Shown piece after piece: positions 7,609 to 17,812 of a stretch of 61,839 nt of DNA. Both the position numbers and the translations under genes were made by a program. This DNA comes from Alphaproteobacteria bacterium (lineage in GTDB: Bacteria > Pseudomonadota > Alphaproteobacteria > CAAHEQ01 > UBA3637), in contig JAGCVC010000021.1 of NCBI GenBank assembly GCA_017962565.1, positions 1 to 61,839 of the forward strand, in the 5' to 3' direction. The notes below the pieces were generated by a model, which saw nothing but the letters and a program-made list of their open reading frames with translations, made no database searches and was not told the DNA's origin. Numbering within the stretch: position 1 is the stretch's first letter; each line of letters begins with the position of its first letter.

Positions 7609-9123
7609 ATGGAAAATACAAGTCAAATGCGTCCGGAATTGTTGCAAGTTGCTGAAGTTTTGGCACGTGATAAAGGTATTGATCGTGAAGATGTTTTGGA
7701 AGCAATGGAAGTAGCTATTGCAAAGGCCGGTCGTTCTAAGTACGGTCCGGAATATGATGTACGTGCTCACATTGATCGCAAAACTGGTGAAATCAAAATG
7801 GCTCGTTATATCGAAGTTGTTAATGAAGTCGAAGATGAAATGAAACAAACAACTCCTGATAAAGTTCCGGCTAAATACGGCAAATTAAAAGTCGGCGAAT
7901 TTATTATTGATCCTTTACCTCCGATGGATTTTGGACGTATTGCGGCTCAAACAGCAAAACAAGTTATTGTTCAAAAAGTTCGTGATGCTGAAAGAATGCA
8001 TCAATTTAACGAATTTAAAGACAAAATCGGTGAAATTGTTCACGGTATTGTCAAACGTGTTGAGTTGGGCCACGTCATTGTTGATTTGGGACACGCGGAA
8101 GGTTTGTTACGTCGTGACGAATTGATTCCAAACGAAACGTTCCGTGTTGGTGATCGTGTTCGTGCTTATTTGATGGATGTTAGAAGCGAAGTCAGAGGAC
8201 CTCAAATTTTCTTATCCCGTTCTCATCCCCAATTTTTGGCAAAGTTGTTTGCAACAGAAGTGCCGGAAGTTTATGACGGTTTGATTGAAATTAAATCAGC
8301 GGCTCGTGATCCGGGTTCTCGTGCAAAAGTGGCTGTTTGGTCAAAAGACAATACAATCGATCCACGCGGTGCTTGTATTGGTATGCGTGGTGTTCGTGTT
8401 CAAGCAATTGTGACGGAATTACAGGGTGAAAAAATCGACGTTGTTCATTGGTCTGCCGATCCTGCAACGTTCATTGTAAATGCTTTTGCTCCGTCTGAAA
8501 TTTTAAAAATTGTTTTGAATGAAGAAGATAAAAAAGCCGAAGTGGTTGTTCCTGATGAACAATTATCACAAGCAATCGGTCGTCGTGGTCAAAATGTGCG
8601 TTTGGCATCTATTTTGACCGGTTGGCATATAGATGTGTTAACGGCTGATCAAGAAGCAGAAAATCGTCAAAACGAAGAAAAAGGACGCTTGGATTTATTT
8701 ATGCAAGCATTAGATGTTGACGATATGATTGCACACTTGTTAATTCAAGAAGGCTTTACAAAAGTCGAAGAAATTGCTTTTGCTGAATTGGATGAATTGG
8801 CCGGTATTGACGGATTTGATGAAGCTTTGGCAAAAGAATTGCAATCTCGTGCAGCTACTTATTTAACACAAAAGAATGAAGATTTGCAAAGCAAGATTAA
8901 AGAATACAACTTGGCAGATGATTTGAAAAACTTCAAAGGTTTGGATTTGACCATGTTGGAAGCTTTGGGTGCAAAAGGAATTAAAACATTGGATGATTTC
9001 GCTGATTTGTCTTCTGACGAATTGATTGAAATTGTCGGCAATGATCTTTCCGAAGAAAATGCAAATGCTTTGATTATGAAAGCAAGGGAGCATTGGTTTG
9101 ACGAAGAAAAATCCGAAAACTAA
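7609..9123 (+). CDS. nusA: transcription termination/antitermination factor NusA
   Basis: Binds RNA polymerase and nascent RNA, controlling pausing, termination and rRNA antitermination. The 504-residue protein has the NusA N-domain (DREDVLEAMEVAIAKAGR), an S1 domain (about 135-200, IVHGIVKRVELGHVIVDLG), KH1 and KH2 (GACIGMRGVRVQAI and QAIGRRGQNVRLA), and two C-terminal helix-hairpin-helix acidic repeats (HLLIQEGFTKVEEIA and similar). The C-terminal repeats are typical of proteobacteria. Its end overlaps the next gene by 26 bases. Confidence 0.97.
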   Translation: MENTSQMRPELLQVAEVLARDKGIDREDVLEAMEVAIAKAGRSKYGPEYDVRAHIDRKTGEIKMARYIEVVNEVEDEMKQTTPDKVPAKYGKLKVGEFIIDPLPPMDFGRIAAQTAKQVIVQKVRDAERMHQFNEFKDKIGEIVHGIVKRVELGHVIVDLGHAEGLLRRDELIPNETFRVGDRVRAYLMDVRSEVRGPQIFLSRSHPQFLAKLFATEVPEVYDGLIEIKSAARDPGSRAKVAVWSKDNTIDPRGACIGMRGVRVQAIVTELQGEKIDVVHWSADPATFIVNAFAPSEILKIVLNEEDKKAEVVVPDEQLSQAIGRRGQNVRLASILTGWHIDVLTADQEAENRQNEEKGRLDLFMQALDVDDMIAHLLIQEGFTKVEEIAFAELDELAGIDGFDEALAKELQSRAATYLTQKNEDLQSKIKEYNLADDLKNFKGLDLTMLEALGAKGIKTLDDFADLSSDELIEIVGNDLSEENANALIMKAREHWFDEEKSEN

Positions 9124-9721
9124 TTTTCAAAAAACAAAGGCTTTGGCCGGGGAACGTCGGTGCTTGGTATCCGGCGAACCCCGTCCGCGCGAAGCGTTGA
9201 TTCGTTTTGTGTTGGGTCCGGATGATATGGTTTATCCTGACTTAATGGAAAAACTGGATGGGCGTGGCGTGTGGATCAGTGCCGAAAAATCGGTTCTGCA
9301 AACGGCTGTTTCAAAACGTTTGTTTAATAAAGGTTTTGGAAAAAGCGTTAAGATACCGGAAAATTTGGTACAAATTGTTCAAGACGGTTTAACAAAACAC
9401 GTTTTGGATTTATTGAGTTTGGCTAACAAGTCCGGTGCAATAGAAACCGGTTTTGATAAAATAAAAGATGCTTCTGCTAAAGAAAAATTTGCTTTTATGA
9501 TTGAAGCTAATGATGGGTCTTTGGCTGAAAGAAATCGTTTAGCACAACGGTTATGGGAAAATATTCCCATATATTCACTTTTAAGTAGAGAACAATTAAG
9601 TGAACATATCGGACGCGATTGCGTACATTTGGCGGTTAAAACCAATAAAATGACGGCAACGTTACAAAAAGAAATGATGCGTTTAGACGCATTTTTAAAT
9701 GAAGGGCAACAAAATGAGTGA
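9098..9721 (+). CDS. YlxR (DUF448) fused to an L7Ae-like domain
   Basis: 207 residues. The N-terminal YlxR/DUF448 domain shows [22 protein letters not shown] and the GRGVWIS motif; a C-terminal half (about 100-195, [20 protein letters not shown], then CVHLAV) resembles the L7Ae/L30e ribosomal RNA-binding fold. This fusion next to nusA and infB is common in alphaproteobacteria. The start is a TTG, supported by AGGGAG with a 7-nt spacer inside nusA; no in-frame ATG fits. It probably binds RNA or RNA-processing factors; YlxR of Clostridium/Bacillus affects RNase P or transcription, and that role here is inference. Confidence 0.85.
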   Translation: MTKKNPKTNFQKTKALAGERRCLVSGEPRPREALIRFVLGPDDMVYPDLMEKLDGRGVWISAEKSVLQTAVSKRLFNKGFGKSVKIPENLVQIVQDGLTKHVLDLLSLANKSGAIETGFDKIKDASAKEKFAFMIEANDGSLAERNRLAQRLWENIPIYSLLSREQLSEHIGRDCVHLAVKTNKMTATLQKEMMRLDAFLNEGQQNE

Positions 9722-12176
9722 AACAAAAACACCTTTAACATTAAATCGTGGAAAACTGGAATTGAAAAAACCGTTAGAACGGTCACAAATACGTTCTAAT
9801 TACGGCGCATCATCCAAAGTTGTTCAAGTCGAAGTACGGAAAAAAAGAACAGCTGTTCCGGCATCTCAAAGTACATCTGCTTTGAGTCAGGAAGACCAGG
9901 CTCAGAAATTAAAATTGCTGATGGAAGCCAAAAAAGTCGAAGAACAAAGGGCAAAAGAACGTGCTGAAGACGAAGCACGTCGTGCAGCTTTAAAAGCTGA
10001 AGAAGAAGCTAAAAAAGCCGAGATGGAAGAAAAATTGCAACAAGAACAACAGGAAAAAGCCCTTCAACAACCTGTTGTCGATGTTCCTCAAGAATCCGTT
10101 AAAAATAAAGAAAAGAAACACTACAATAAAGACGATGATGATGACGAAGATGATGAAAATGATCATAAGAATCGTAAAAAGATGCCTTCTAATGACAAAA
10201 ATATGATGATGCCGAAACGTTCCAAAGGTGCTGGTGAAGAACGTCGTCAATCCGGTCGAATCAATGTTGCCGCTTATATGAGTGGTGATGACGATGATGA
10301 TGACGGATGGGGACAACGTCGTGGTCGGTCTTTGGCATCTATTCGTCGTGCTCGCGAAAAAGAAAAATTGAAACATCAAGAAGCATTGAAAACCGCTGAA
10401 AAAATTTCTCGTGATGTTGTTATTCCGGAAACAATTACCGTTCAAGAATTGGCAAACCGTATGGCCGAACGTGCTGCAACAGTTGTTAAAACTTTGATGA
10501 ATTTAGGCGTAATGGCAACAATTACACAAACCATCGATGCCGATACAGCCGAATTGGTTGCAGAAGAATTGGGACACAAAGTTACGCGCGTTGCCGAATC
10601 TGATGTTGAAAACATTTTAAAATCCGAAGAAGACAAACCGGAAGATTTATTACCGCGTCCACCAGTTGTTACGGTTATGGGACACGTTGACCATGGTAAA
10701 ACATCTTTGTTGGATGCCTTGCGTTCTACAAACGTTGTCAGCGGTGAAGCCGGGGGTATTACACAGCACATCGGTGCTTATCAGGTCACATTGGCCAATG
10801 GTCAAAAGGTAACATTTATTGATACTCCGGGACATGCGGCTTTCACGGCTATGCGTGCTCGTGGTGCAAAAATTACAGACGTGGTGATTTTGGTTGTAGC
10901 AGCCAATGACGGTGTTATGCCACAAACAATTGAAGCTATTGCACACGCTAAAGCGGCAAATGTTCCTATTGTTGTTGCAATTAACAAGATTGATGTTGTC
11001 GGTGCTAATCCGGAAAAAGTCAAAATGGATTTGCTTAACCACGAAGTTGTTGTGGAAAGTTTGGGTGGCGAAACATTGTGCGTAGAAGTTTCTGCAAAAC
11101 AAAAATTGAATTTGGATAAGTTGGTCGAGGCCGTTTTATTACAAGCAGAAGTTTTGGATTTAAAAGCCAATCCGGATCATTCGGCACAAGGCGTTGTTGT
11201 TGAATCCAAAATGGAAAAAGGTCGCGGACCGGTTGCAACCGTTTTGATTTCTCGCGGTACATTAAAAGTCGGTGATGTATTTGTTGTTGGTCAAGAATGG
11301 GGACGTGTTCGTTCTTTGTTGGATGACAAAGGACAACGTTTGCAATCCGCTTTACCGGCTCAACCGGTGGAAGTTGTCGGGTTGCAGGGTGTACCTGCAG
11401 CCGGTGATGATTTGTTTGTGGTTGAATCTGAATCAAAAGCACGTGAAGTTTCCGGCTATCGTCAAAGAAAGGCGCGTGAAGCTTTATCAATCAAACGTGT
11501 TGGTGGTTCAACAATGGAACAAATGTTTGCACAAATTAAAGCCGGTGAAACAAAGACTTTCCCTGTTATTGTTAAAGGCGATGTGCAAGGTTCCGTTGAA
11601 GCACTGCAAGGTACGTTGGCAAAAATTGCAAATGACGAAGTACGTATTAATGTTATTCATGCCGGTGTCGGTTCGATCAATGAATCAGATGTTACGTTGG
11701 CGCGTGCGTCCAATGCAACAATTATCGGATTTAACGTACGTGCTAACCCGCAAGCGCGTGAAAATGCTAAACGTGATGGTGTAGATATTCGTTATTATTC
11801 CATCATTTATGATGTTGCTGATGACATGAAGAAAGCGGTTGAAGGATTGTTGACACCGGAAGAAAAAGAAAAGATTTTGGGTTACGCCGAAGTGCGTCAA
11901 GTCATCCATGTTTCCAAAGTTGGAAATGTTGCCGGTTGTATGGTAACGGAAGGTTTGGTTAAACGTGGTGCTAAAGTACGTGTATTGCGTGATAACGTTG
12001 TTATTCATGAAGGCGAACTTTCTCAATTGAAACGCTTTAAAGATGATGTCAAAGAAGTCAAATCCGGATTTGATTGTGGTATGAGTTTTGAAAATTATGA
12101 CGACATTAAAGAAGGCGATATGATAGAGTGTTTTGAAGTTGAAAAAGTCGCAGTTTCTTTGGATATAAAGGTATAA
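9714..12176 (+). CDS. infB: translation initiation factor IF-2
   Basis: GTPase that places initiator tRNA on the 30S subunit and promotes 50S joining. 820 residues. The N-terminal 230 residues are low-complexity: a Lys/Glu/Ala helix then aspartate runs ([10 protein letters not shown] and DDDDDDG). An IF2_N domain follows ([18 protein letters not shown]), then the G domain with GHVDHGKTS (about 323), DTPGH, NKID and SAK, and domains II-IV to the C-terminus. The ATG at 9714 has AAGGG at 7 nt and overlaps the ylxR stop; the earlier ATG at 9699 has no site. One isoform start only was judged. Confidence 0.97.
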   Translation: MSETKTPLTLNRGKLELKKPLERSQIRSNYGASSKVVQVEVRKKRTAVPASQSTSALSQEDQAQKLKLLMEAKKVEEQRAKERAEDEARRAALKAEEEAKKAEMEEKLQQEQQEKALQQPVVDVPQESVKNKEKKHYNKDDDDDEDDENDHKNRKKMPSNDKNMMMPKRSKGAGEERRQSGRINVAAYMSGDDDDDDGWGQRRGRSLASIRRAREKEKLKHQEALKTAEKISRDVVIPETITVQELANRMAERAATVVKTLMNLGVMATITQTIDADTAELVAEELGHKVTRVAESDVENILKSEEDKPEDLLPRPPVVTVMGHVDHGKTSLLDALRSTNVVSGEAGGITQHIGAYQVTLANGQKVTFIDTPGHAAFTAMRARGAKITDVVILVVAANDGVMPQTIEAIAHAKAANVPIVVAINKIDVVGANPEKVKMDLLNHEVVVESLGGETLCVEVSAKQKLNLDKLVEAVLLQAEVLDLKANPDHSAQGVVVESKMEKGRGPVATVLISRGTLKVGDVFVVGQEWGRVRSLLDDKGQRLQSALPAQPVEVVGLQGVPAAGDDLFVVESESKAREVSGYRQRKAREALSIKRVGGSTMEQMFAQIKAGETKTFPVIVKGDVQGSVEALQGTLAKIANDEVRINVIHAGVGSINESDVTLARASNATIIGFNVRANPQARENAKRDGVDIRYYSIIYDVADDMKKAVEGLLTPEEKEKILGYAEVRQVIHVSKVGNVAGCMVTEGLVKRGAKVRVLRDNVVIHEGELSQLKRFKDDVKEVKSGFDCGMSFENYDDIKEGDMIECFEVEKVAVSLDIKV

Positions 12177-12179
12177 AAT

Positions 12180-12575
12180 ATGGTTAGAAAAAATACGCCA
12201 AAAGCTCCAACAGAACGTCAATTACGTGTATCGGAAGAAATTAAACATTTAGTTTCTTCAGCGTTGTTGACAATGGAATTTTATGACGAAGATTTAACGC
12301 CGTCTATGGTTATGGTGACAGATGTTAAAGTCAGTCCGGATTTTTCGTGGACAACCATTTATGTACATTCTATCGGTAAGGCTGATGAAAAAATAATGGT
12401 GGATGCTTTGAATCGTCATAAAGGCGCTTTTCGTAAAATTATCGGTGACAAAATTCGTTTACGCATTACGCCGGATGTACGATTCCGTTTGGACGATTCT
12501 TTTGAACAAGCCGCTAAAATAGATGCTTTATTCGACAATCCGATTGTCAAAGCCGATATCGAAAAGAAAAATTAA
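12180..12575 (+). CDS. rbfA: ribosome-binding factor A
   Basis: Small KH-fold protein needed for 16S rRNA maturation and cold adaptation. 131 residues; the RbfA pattern RQLRVSEEIKHLVSSALL, the strand VTDVKVSPDFSWTTIYVHS and VRFRLDDSFEQAAKIDAL near the end are clear. It follows infB by 3 bases and is the normal next gene. A low-GC intergenic stretch of 75 bases then separates it from two inserted membrane genes. Confidence 0.95.
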   Translation: MVRKNTPKAPTERQLRVSEEIKHLVSSALLTMEFYDEDLTPSMVMVTDVKVSPDFSWTTIYVHSIGKADEKIMVDALNRHKGAFRKIIGDKIRLRITPDVRFRLDDSFEQAAKIDALFDNPIVKADIEKKN

Positions 12576-12650
12576 ATCGTTTTTCAAAATTAACATAAAA
12601 TACACTTTTATACTTTACTCTTTTGATTAAGGCATCTATAGGAGGTAAAA

Positions 12651-13706
12651 ATGATAAACAAAGCTGAATTTTTGGAACGCGTAAAAAAAGAGTTTTCAAG
12701 AAAAGATGAATACAAATCTATTGACATAAAAAAAAGATTAAAAAGAATAAAAAGAAATACAGTTGGTTGTATTGTTGGGGCTTTGCTTGTTTTGTTTTTT
12801 GCATTATCTGATGGTGTGCCTATAGGAGAAGCAGTTTGTCTTGTTGCATTTATATTTATCTTTCTTATGGTAACTGAACTAAAAAAACAGCCCACGTCTT
12901 TTGCTTTTTTAAAAAATTCTGGTTTATGTAAACCATTTTGGGTTAAGACTGAACCTACACGAGAAGAAATAGATGAAAATTCTCGTTTTTTAAATCAATA
13001 TGAAAAACCTATTTGGTCAAGAAAAGGTACAAAGGAAGAGTATTTGCAAAGATTTAATAGTTTTAAAGAAAAATTTCCGGACGACCCGGATGAACTTGAG
13101 CAAAATCACTTTTTTGTTTACAGATCTTCCCTGTTTGAAAATGTGGATTGCCCAAAGTTAATTCAAATTTTATTTGATAAGAATATAAAATCATTAAAAC
13201 CAATAGTTAAAGGTGATTTTGTTGTTTCACTTGAGGAAGATAATGCAAATTTTTCTCAAATGCGAATTATTGAACGAGGGACAGAAGATCAATGGGGTAA
13301 GTCAACTTATTTTTCCGGCATCTTGATTAAAATAAAATTGAATCGTTCTTATAAAGATCCGGTTATTTTTGTTAAAAGGAAACATTTCAATAAACGAAAA
13401 GGATTTGAAAAAGTTCAATTGCATCATCAAGATCCATATTTTGATGTCTTTTCAAATGATGCAAGTACAGCACAAAATTTATGTCTTCAAGGGTTATCTG
13501 CAAAATTGTTGCGTTTAAATAATGGTTTTAATTTTGACAAGGTAGAGGCTGCTTTTTTGGATAATAACTTGTTTATTGCAATACATACAAAAAAAGACTT
13601 ATTTAAGGGTATGGCAAAATCGCCATTAGATATTCATCAGTACGAACTTTTCTATGATCAAGTTGCGCAAATCGAAACTTATTGCGCACAATTTAGGAAT
13701 TTATAA
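12651..13706 (+). CDS. membrane protein with DUF3137-like domain
   Basis: 351 residues. A basic, helical N-terminal tail (1-45) is followed by two membrane segments (about 45-62 and 66-83, VGCIVGALLVLFF and AVCLVAFIFIFLM) and a large cytoplasmic domain. The C-terminal part reads VQLHHQDPYFDVFSNDASTA, then LSAKLLRL, then FLDNNLFIAIHTKKDLF, which matches the DUF3137 pattern (DPxFExxFxVYsxDxxxARyxLt...lyiAi...dlF). The function of that family is unknown. A strong AGGAGG ribosome site precedes the ATG. Together with the next gene it splits the otherwise conserved rbfA-truB junction, so these two may be an insertion. Confidence 0.75.
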   Translation: MINKAEFLERVKKEFSRKDEYKSIDIKKRLKRIKRNTVGCIVGALLVLFFALSDGVPIGEAVCLVAFIFIFLMVTELKKQPTSFAFLKNSGLCKPFWVKTEPTREEIDENSRFLNQYEKPIWSRKGTKEEYLQRFNSFKEKFPDDPDELEQNHFFVYRSSLFENVDCPKLIQILFDKNIKSLKPIVKGDFVVSLEEDNANFSQMRIIERGTEDQWGKSTYFSGILIKIKLNRSYKDPVIFVKRKHFNKRKGFEKVQLHHQDPYFDVFSNDASTAQNLCLQGLSAKLLRLNNGFNFDKVEAAFLDNNLFIAIHTKKDLFKGMAKSPLDIHQYELFYDQVAQIETYCAQFRNL

Positions 13707-13715
13707 GGAAGTAAA

Positions 13716-14285
13716 ATGCAAGTAACACCTAAAAAAATTGAAATTCCAAGGCGTGAAGACAAGCAACTTAAATACAATATAAAAAATGATATTCAAACAA
13801 GACAAGATAAAGAGCGACTAAGGAAGATTTTGCTCTTAGTGTTGACTCTCAACATGTTTTTTATTTTTGCTTTTTGTCATTTTTTGGGTATTCCCAAATT
13901 AGTATTATTAATTTTACAAGAAAAATGGTCTGAAATAGAGCCGTTTTATTGGCTTGGATTGTTTTTCTTTGTGCTTATTCTTATTGGAACAATCAAAACT
14001 TGGTTTAATATATTCCAGTTAAAAGACGATATTTTTGAAAAATTTTTTAAAAATTGCCACACATCAACAAAAGCACACAAAAACAGAGCCGCAGAAATAG
14101 CAGCAAGAGAAATTAAACGATTGAATATTTCTGTGAATTGTGCCATTATCGTTGCCGTAATTTTATTGACAACAGTAAATCTTGAAATAGCTGTTTTTGT
14201 TCTTATTTTCTTAGCTTCTATACGTAAAATAATAGTAAGACAGTTAAAAAGGTATTTAAAAATAAAAGATGGAAAAAATTCGTAA
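13716..14285 (+). CDS. hypothetical membrane protein
   Basis: 189 residues, not recognised. A charged 40-residue N-terminus is followed by a hydrophobic segment (about 42-65, ILLLVLTLNMFFIFAFCHF), a second (about 80-98, FYWLGLFFFVLILIGTI), a basic amphipathic stretch and two close hydrophobic segments near 145-170. It starts 9 bases after the DUF3137-like gene and runs 17 bases into truB, so it is co-translated with its neighbours. The pairing suggests a joint role with the DUF3137 protein at the inner membrane; nothing indicates an activity. Confidence 0.7.
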   Translation: MQVTPKKIEIPRREDKQLKYNIKNDIQTRQDKERLRKILLLVLTLNMFFIFAFCHFLGIPKLVLLILQEKWSEIEPFYWLGLFFFVLILIGTIKTWFNIFQLKDDIFEKFFKNCHTSTKAHKNRAAEIAAREIKRLNISVNCAIIVAVILLTTVNLEIAVFVLIFLASIRKIIVRQLKRYLKIKDGKNS

Positions 14286-15171
14286 TGACATAAACGGTTG
14301 GTTGGTGGTGGATAAGCCCGTTGGTATGGGCTCGACTGATGTCGTGCGCGAATTAAAATATCTGTTGCATCCAATGAAAATCGGGCATGGCGGAACTTTA
14401 GATCCGTTTGCCAGCGGTGTTTTGCCAATAGCATTGGGAAAGGCGACTCGAACAGTGTCTTATGCAATGGACGGATTAAAAACATACGAATTTATTATTC
14501 ATTTTGGTGTTCAAACGGCAACAGATGATTTGGAAGGCGATATAATTTCCACAAATGAAAATCGTCCGACACAGGAGCAAGTAGAATCTGTATTGCCGAA
14601 ATTCATTGGTGACATTGATCAAATGCCACCGGCATACAGTGCTTTAAAAGTCAATGGCAAACGTGCTTATGATTTAATCCGCAAAGGTATAGAGCCCGAA
14701 TTAAAAAGTCGCAAAATTCATATTAAAAGTTTGCATTTGACAGAAGTATTATCCGCCGATGAAATGCGATTTGAAGTTGTTTGCGGTAAAGGAACTTATG
14801 TGCGTTCATTGGGGCGCGATATAGCATCTGCTGTCGGTTGTTTGGGGCATCTATCATATTTACGCAGGACTGCCTGCGGTGCCTTTTCAATAAAAGATGC
14901 TTTTTCGCTTGACAAAATAAAAGATTTATGCTATAAAAATGAACTAATTAGTCGCCTGTACTCTATCCAAACCGTTCTGAGCGACATCTTGGAACTGGCT
15001 TTGACAGAGGGACAAGCGCGTTTTTTGTCATACGGGCAATCTTTGAAAGCACCATCCGGTGTAAAACAGGGAACGACCTATAAAGCGACATTGAACGGTT
15101 TGTTGGTGGCTTTTGTAGAGGTTGACGGAAACTTAATCCGGCCAACCAAAGTTTTTAAACAATTTAATTAA
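14269..15171 (+). CDS. truB: tRNA pseudouridine(55) synthase TruB
   Basis: Makes pseudouridine-55 in the T-loop of tRNAs and acts as a tRNA chaperone. 300 residues: motif [17 protein letters not shown], catalytic motif [16 protein letters not shown] with nucleophile Asp48, the [18 protein letters not shown] segment and [14 protein letters not shown]-terminal PUA-like tail is present ([12 protein letters not shown]). It overlaps the preceding hypothetical gene by 17 bases and is followed after 13 bases by rpsO, the standard order. Confidence 0.96.
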   Translation: MEKIRNDINGWLVVDKPVGMGSTDVVRELKYLLHPMKIGHGGTLDPFASGVLPIALGKATRTVSYAMDGLKTYEFIIHFGVQTATDDLEGDIISTNENRPTQEQVESVLPKFIGDIDQMPPAYSALKVNGKRAYDLIRKGIEPELKSRKIHIKSLHLTEVLSADEMRFEVVCGKGTYVRSLGRDIASAVGCLGHLSYLRRTACGAFSIKDAFSLDKIKDLCYKNELISRLYSIQTVLSDILELALTEGQARFLSYGQSLKAPSGVKQGTTYKATLNGLLVAFVEVDGNLIRPTKVFKQFN

Positions 15172-15184
15172 AGGAATTGAAAAG

Positions 15185-15454
15185 ATGTCGATTGAAAAAA
15201 ATAAAAAAGCCGAATTGATTAAAGAATTCGCAACGAAACCGGGCGATACAGGTTCACCGGAAGTTCAAATTGCTATTTTGACAGAACGGATTAAGAACTT
15301 AACCGAACACATGAAAGATCACAAAAAGGATTTCGCATCCCGTCGTGGTTTGTTAATGATGGTCGGACAACGTCGTCGTTTGTTGGCTTATGTCAAAAAG
15401 CAAAATCCGGCTCGTTACGAAACACTTATTAAGCGCTTAGGCTTGCGTAAGTAA
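15185..15454 (+). CDS. rpsO: 30S ribosomal protein S15
   Basis: 89 residues, full-length S15 with the diagnostic [17 protein letters not shown] and [19 protein letters not shown] motifs and C-terminal LIKRLGLRK. Binds the 16S rRNA central domain as a primary assembly protein. It precedes pnp as in most proteobacteria, separated from it by a terminator and a structured leader. In E. coli S15 represses its own translation; no S15-specific pseudoknot was identified here. Confidence 0.97.
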   Translation: MSIEKNKKAELIKEFATKPGDTGSPEVQIAILTERIKNLTEHMKDHKKDFASRRGLLMMVGQRRRLLAYVKKQNPARYETLIKRLGLRK

Positions 15455-15461
15455 GGATTTC

Positions 15462-15519
15462 AAGGGGGCGGGCAGATAGGCTTTGCCCCCCTTTTGGACT
15501 TTAGATTAAAAGGAAGTCC
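15462..15519 (+). terminator. rpsO terminator and pnp leader hairpin
   Basis: AAGGGGG (15462-15468) pairs with CCCCCTT (15487-15493), ending in four T residues: a rho-independent-type terminator of only short U-tract, so readthrough into pnp is likely. A second stem, GGACTT (15496-15501) with AAGTCC (15514-15519), follows at once. In E. coli the rpsO-pnp gap likewise holds a leaky terminator and an RNase III-cleaved stem used for pnp autoregulation. Confidence 0.65.
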
Positions 15520-15573
15520 GGTCGTGTCCGAATGGGTCGGCGCGATGATGATGTAGGTAGAAAGGTAAAATAT

Positions 15574-17724
15574 ATGTCATTATTTAAAACTTATAAAAGA
15601 GAAATCGAATGGGCAGGTCGCCCACTTTCCATTGAAACCGGTAAAATTGGTAAACAAGCAGATGCGTCTGTAATCGTGACTTATGGTCAAACGATGGTTC
15701 ATTGTGCTGTTTGTGCCGCTAAAGAAGCACCGGAAACATTTGAAGATTTTATGCCTCTGACGGTAAATTATGTTGAAAAAGCTTATGCCGCCGGTCGTAT
15801 TCCGGGCGGATTTTTTAAACGTGAAGGAAAACCAAGTGAACAAGAAATTTTAATTTCACGTTTGATTGATCGTCCTATTCGTCCTTTATTTGCAAAGGGT
15901 TTCCACAACGAAACGCAAGTTACTTGCACTTTGTTGTCACACGATTTGAAAAATAATCCGGATATTGTTGCAATGATTGCCGCTTCTGCAGCTTTGACAT
16001 TGTCTGGTTTGCCGTTCTTAGGACCTATCGCCAGTGCGCGTGTTGGTTACATTGATGGTGAATATGTTTTGAATCCGGATATTAAGAAAGTTAAAGAAAG
16101 CCAATTGGATTTGGTTGTCGCTGGTACAAAACAAGGCGTTTTGATGGTTGAATCAGAAGCTCAAGAGTTATCTGAAGACGTTATGTTGGGTGCTGTTGAC
16201 TTTGGTCATAAGTCTTTCCAACCGGTTATTGATATGATTATTTCTTTGGCGGAAGAATGTGCTAAAGATCCTTGGGAATTACCGGCTGTTCCGGCTGAAT
16301 ATGAAAAGGTAAAAGCTGCTTTGGCTGAAAATGTAACGGAAGATTTAAAAGCTGCATTTAAAATTCACGAAAAGTTAGTTCGTCAAGATGCCGTTGCAGC
16401 TGCAAAAGAAAAAGCATTGGCTTTATTCCAAGAAGATGAAGTTTGCTTGCCGATGGTTGAACCGATTTTCCATGACATGGAAGCACAAATTATGCGTCAA
16501 GATGTTTTGAAAACGGGTGTCCGTATTGACGGTCGTGATACAAAGACAGTTCGTCCGATTGAATGTGAAGTCGGATTGTTACCAAAGGCTCATGGTTCTG
16601 CTTTGTTCACTCGTGGTGAAACACAGGCTTTGGTTGTTGCCACTTTGGGAACAGGTGAAGATGAACAAATTGTTGATGATTTGACCGGTGAATATTCACA
16701 AAAATTTATGTTACATTATAACTTCCCACCATATTCGGTTGGTGAAGTCGGGCGTATCGGTTCTCCGGGTCGTCGTGAAATCGGTCATGGTAAATTGGCA
16801 TGGCGCGCTATTCATCCGATGTTGCCGACAAGTGAAGAATTCCCATACACAATCCGTGTTGTTTCCGAAATTATGGAATCTAATGGTTCTTCTTCTATGG
16901 CAACAGTTTGCGGTTCATGTTTGTCTTTGATGGATGCCGGTGTTCCGATGAAAAAGCCGGTTGCCGGTATTGCTATGGGTTTGATTAAAGAAGACAAAGA
17001 CTTTGTCGTTTTAACAGACATCATGGGTGATGAAGATCACTTGGGCGATATGGACTTTAAAGTTGCCGGTACAAAAGATGGTGTAACCGCTTTGCAAATG
17101 GATATTAAGATTACTTCCATTACAAAAGAAATTATGGGTATTGCTTTGGCACAAGCACATGAAGGCCGTATTCATATTTTGGGTAAAATGGCAGAAGCTT
17201 TGGAAGCTCCTCGTGCTGAAATATCACCAAATGCACCGCGTATTACACAAATTCAAATTGACAAAGAAAAAATCCGCGATGTTATCGGAACGGGTGGTAA
17301 AGTCATTCGTGAAATTGTTGAAAAAACAGGCGCAAAAGTCGATATCAATGATGACGGTATTGTTAAAATTGCCGCTGTTGACGGTGCTGCCGGACAGGCT
17401 GCTTTGGATTGGATTAAGAGTATTGTCAGCGAACCGGAAGCCGGTCAAGTCTATAACGGAAAAGTTGTTAAGATTATGGACTTTGGTGCTTTTGTTAACT
17501 TCTGCGGTCAACAAGACGGTTTGGTCCATGTATCCGAAATTTTGCCGACTCGTGTTGAAAAAGTTTCCGATGTCTTGAAAGAAGGCGATGTCGTGAAAGT
17601 TTTATGTATGGGTATGGATAATCGTGGCAAGATTAAATTATCGATGAAGCGTGTTAATCAGGAAACAGGCGAATTGATTGAATTGCCGGATAAAAAAGAA
17701 AAACACGAAAAGGCGGCAGAATAA
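15574..17724 (+). CDS. pnp: polynucleotide phosphorylase
   Basis: 3'-to-5' phosphorolytic exoribonuclease of the RNA degradosome. 716 residues from the ATG at 15574, which has a GAAAGG site; an upstream in-frame start at 15532 lies in the structured leader and is rejected. Two RNase PH domains are visible ([43 protein letters not shown] in the second), then a KH domain with the GxxG-type loop [11 protein letters not shown] and an S1 domain ([15 protein letters not shown]). The tail is short and charged. It is the last gene of the nusA-infB-rpsO-pnp cluster. Confidence 0.97.
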   Translation: MSLFKTYKREIEWAGRPLSIETGKIGKQADASVIVTYGQTMVHCAVCAAKEAPETFEDFMPLTVNYVEKAYAAGRIPGGFFKREGKPSEQEILISRLIDRPIRPLFAKGFHNETQVTCTLLSHDLKNNPDIVAMIAASAALTLSGLPFLGPIASARVGYIDGEYVLNPDIKKVKESQLDLVVAGTKQGVLMVESEAQELSEDVMLGAVDFGHKSFQPVIDMIISLAEECAKDPWELPAVPAEYEKVKAALAENVTEDLKAAFKIHEKLVRQDAVAAAKEKALALFQEDEVCLPMVEPIFHDMEAQIMRQDVLKTGVRIDGRDTKTVRPIECEVGLLPKAHGSALFTRGETQALVVATLGTGEDEQIVDDLTGEYSQKFMLHYNFPPYSVGEVGRIGSPGRREIGHGKLAWRAIHPMLPTSEEFPYTIRVVSEIMESNGSSSMATVCGSCLSLMDAGVPMKKPVAGIAMGLIKEDKDFVVLTDIMGDEDHLGDMDFKVAGTKDGVTALQMDIKITSITKEIMGIALAQAHEGRIHILGKMAEALEAPRAEISPNAPRITQIQIDKEKIRDVIGTGGKVIREIVEKTGAKVDINDDGIVKIAAVDGAAGQAALDWIKSIVSEPEAGQVYNGKVVKIMDFGAFVNFCGQQDGLVHVSEILPTRVEKVSDVLKEGDVVKVLCMGMDNRGKIKLSMKRVNQETGELIELPDKKEKHEKAAE

Positions 17725-17744
17725 TAAAATTCTGTTGAATAATC

Positions 17745-17776
17745 AAAAGCCCCGTTTTAAAAGCGGGGCTGTTATT
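17745..17776 (+). terminator. terminator after pnp
   Basis: AGCCCCG (17748-17754) pairs with CGGGGCT (17764-17770), 9-nt A/T loop, followed by GTTATT. The stem is strong and the U-tract weak; it lies 24 bases after the pnp stop and 42 before typA. Confidence 0.75.
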
Positions 17777-17812
17777 CATAAAAAACAAGGGAAAAATTGA
17801 AAGAAAAAACAA

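Noticed and set aside
10120-10310. Asp-rich repeats (GAT/GAC runs) that look like a microsatellite or frameshift hot spot
   Set aside because: They lie in frame inside the variable, normally low-complexity N-terminal region of IF-2.
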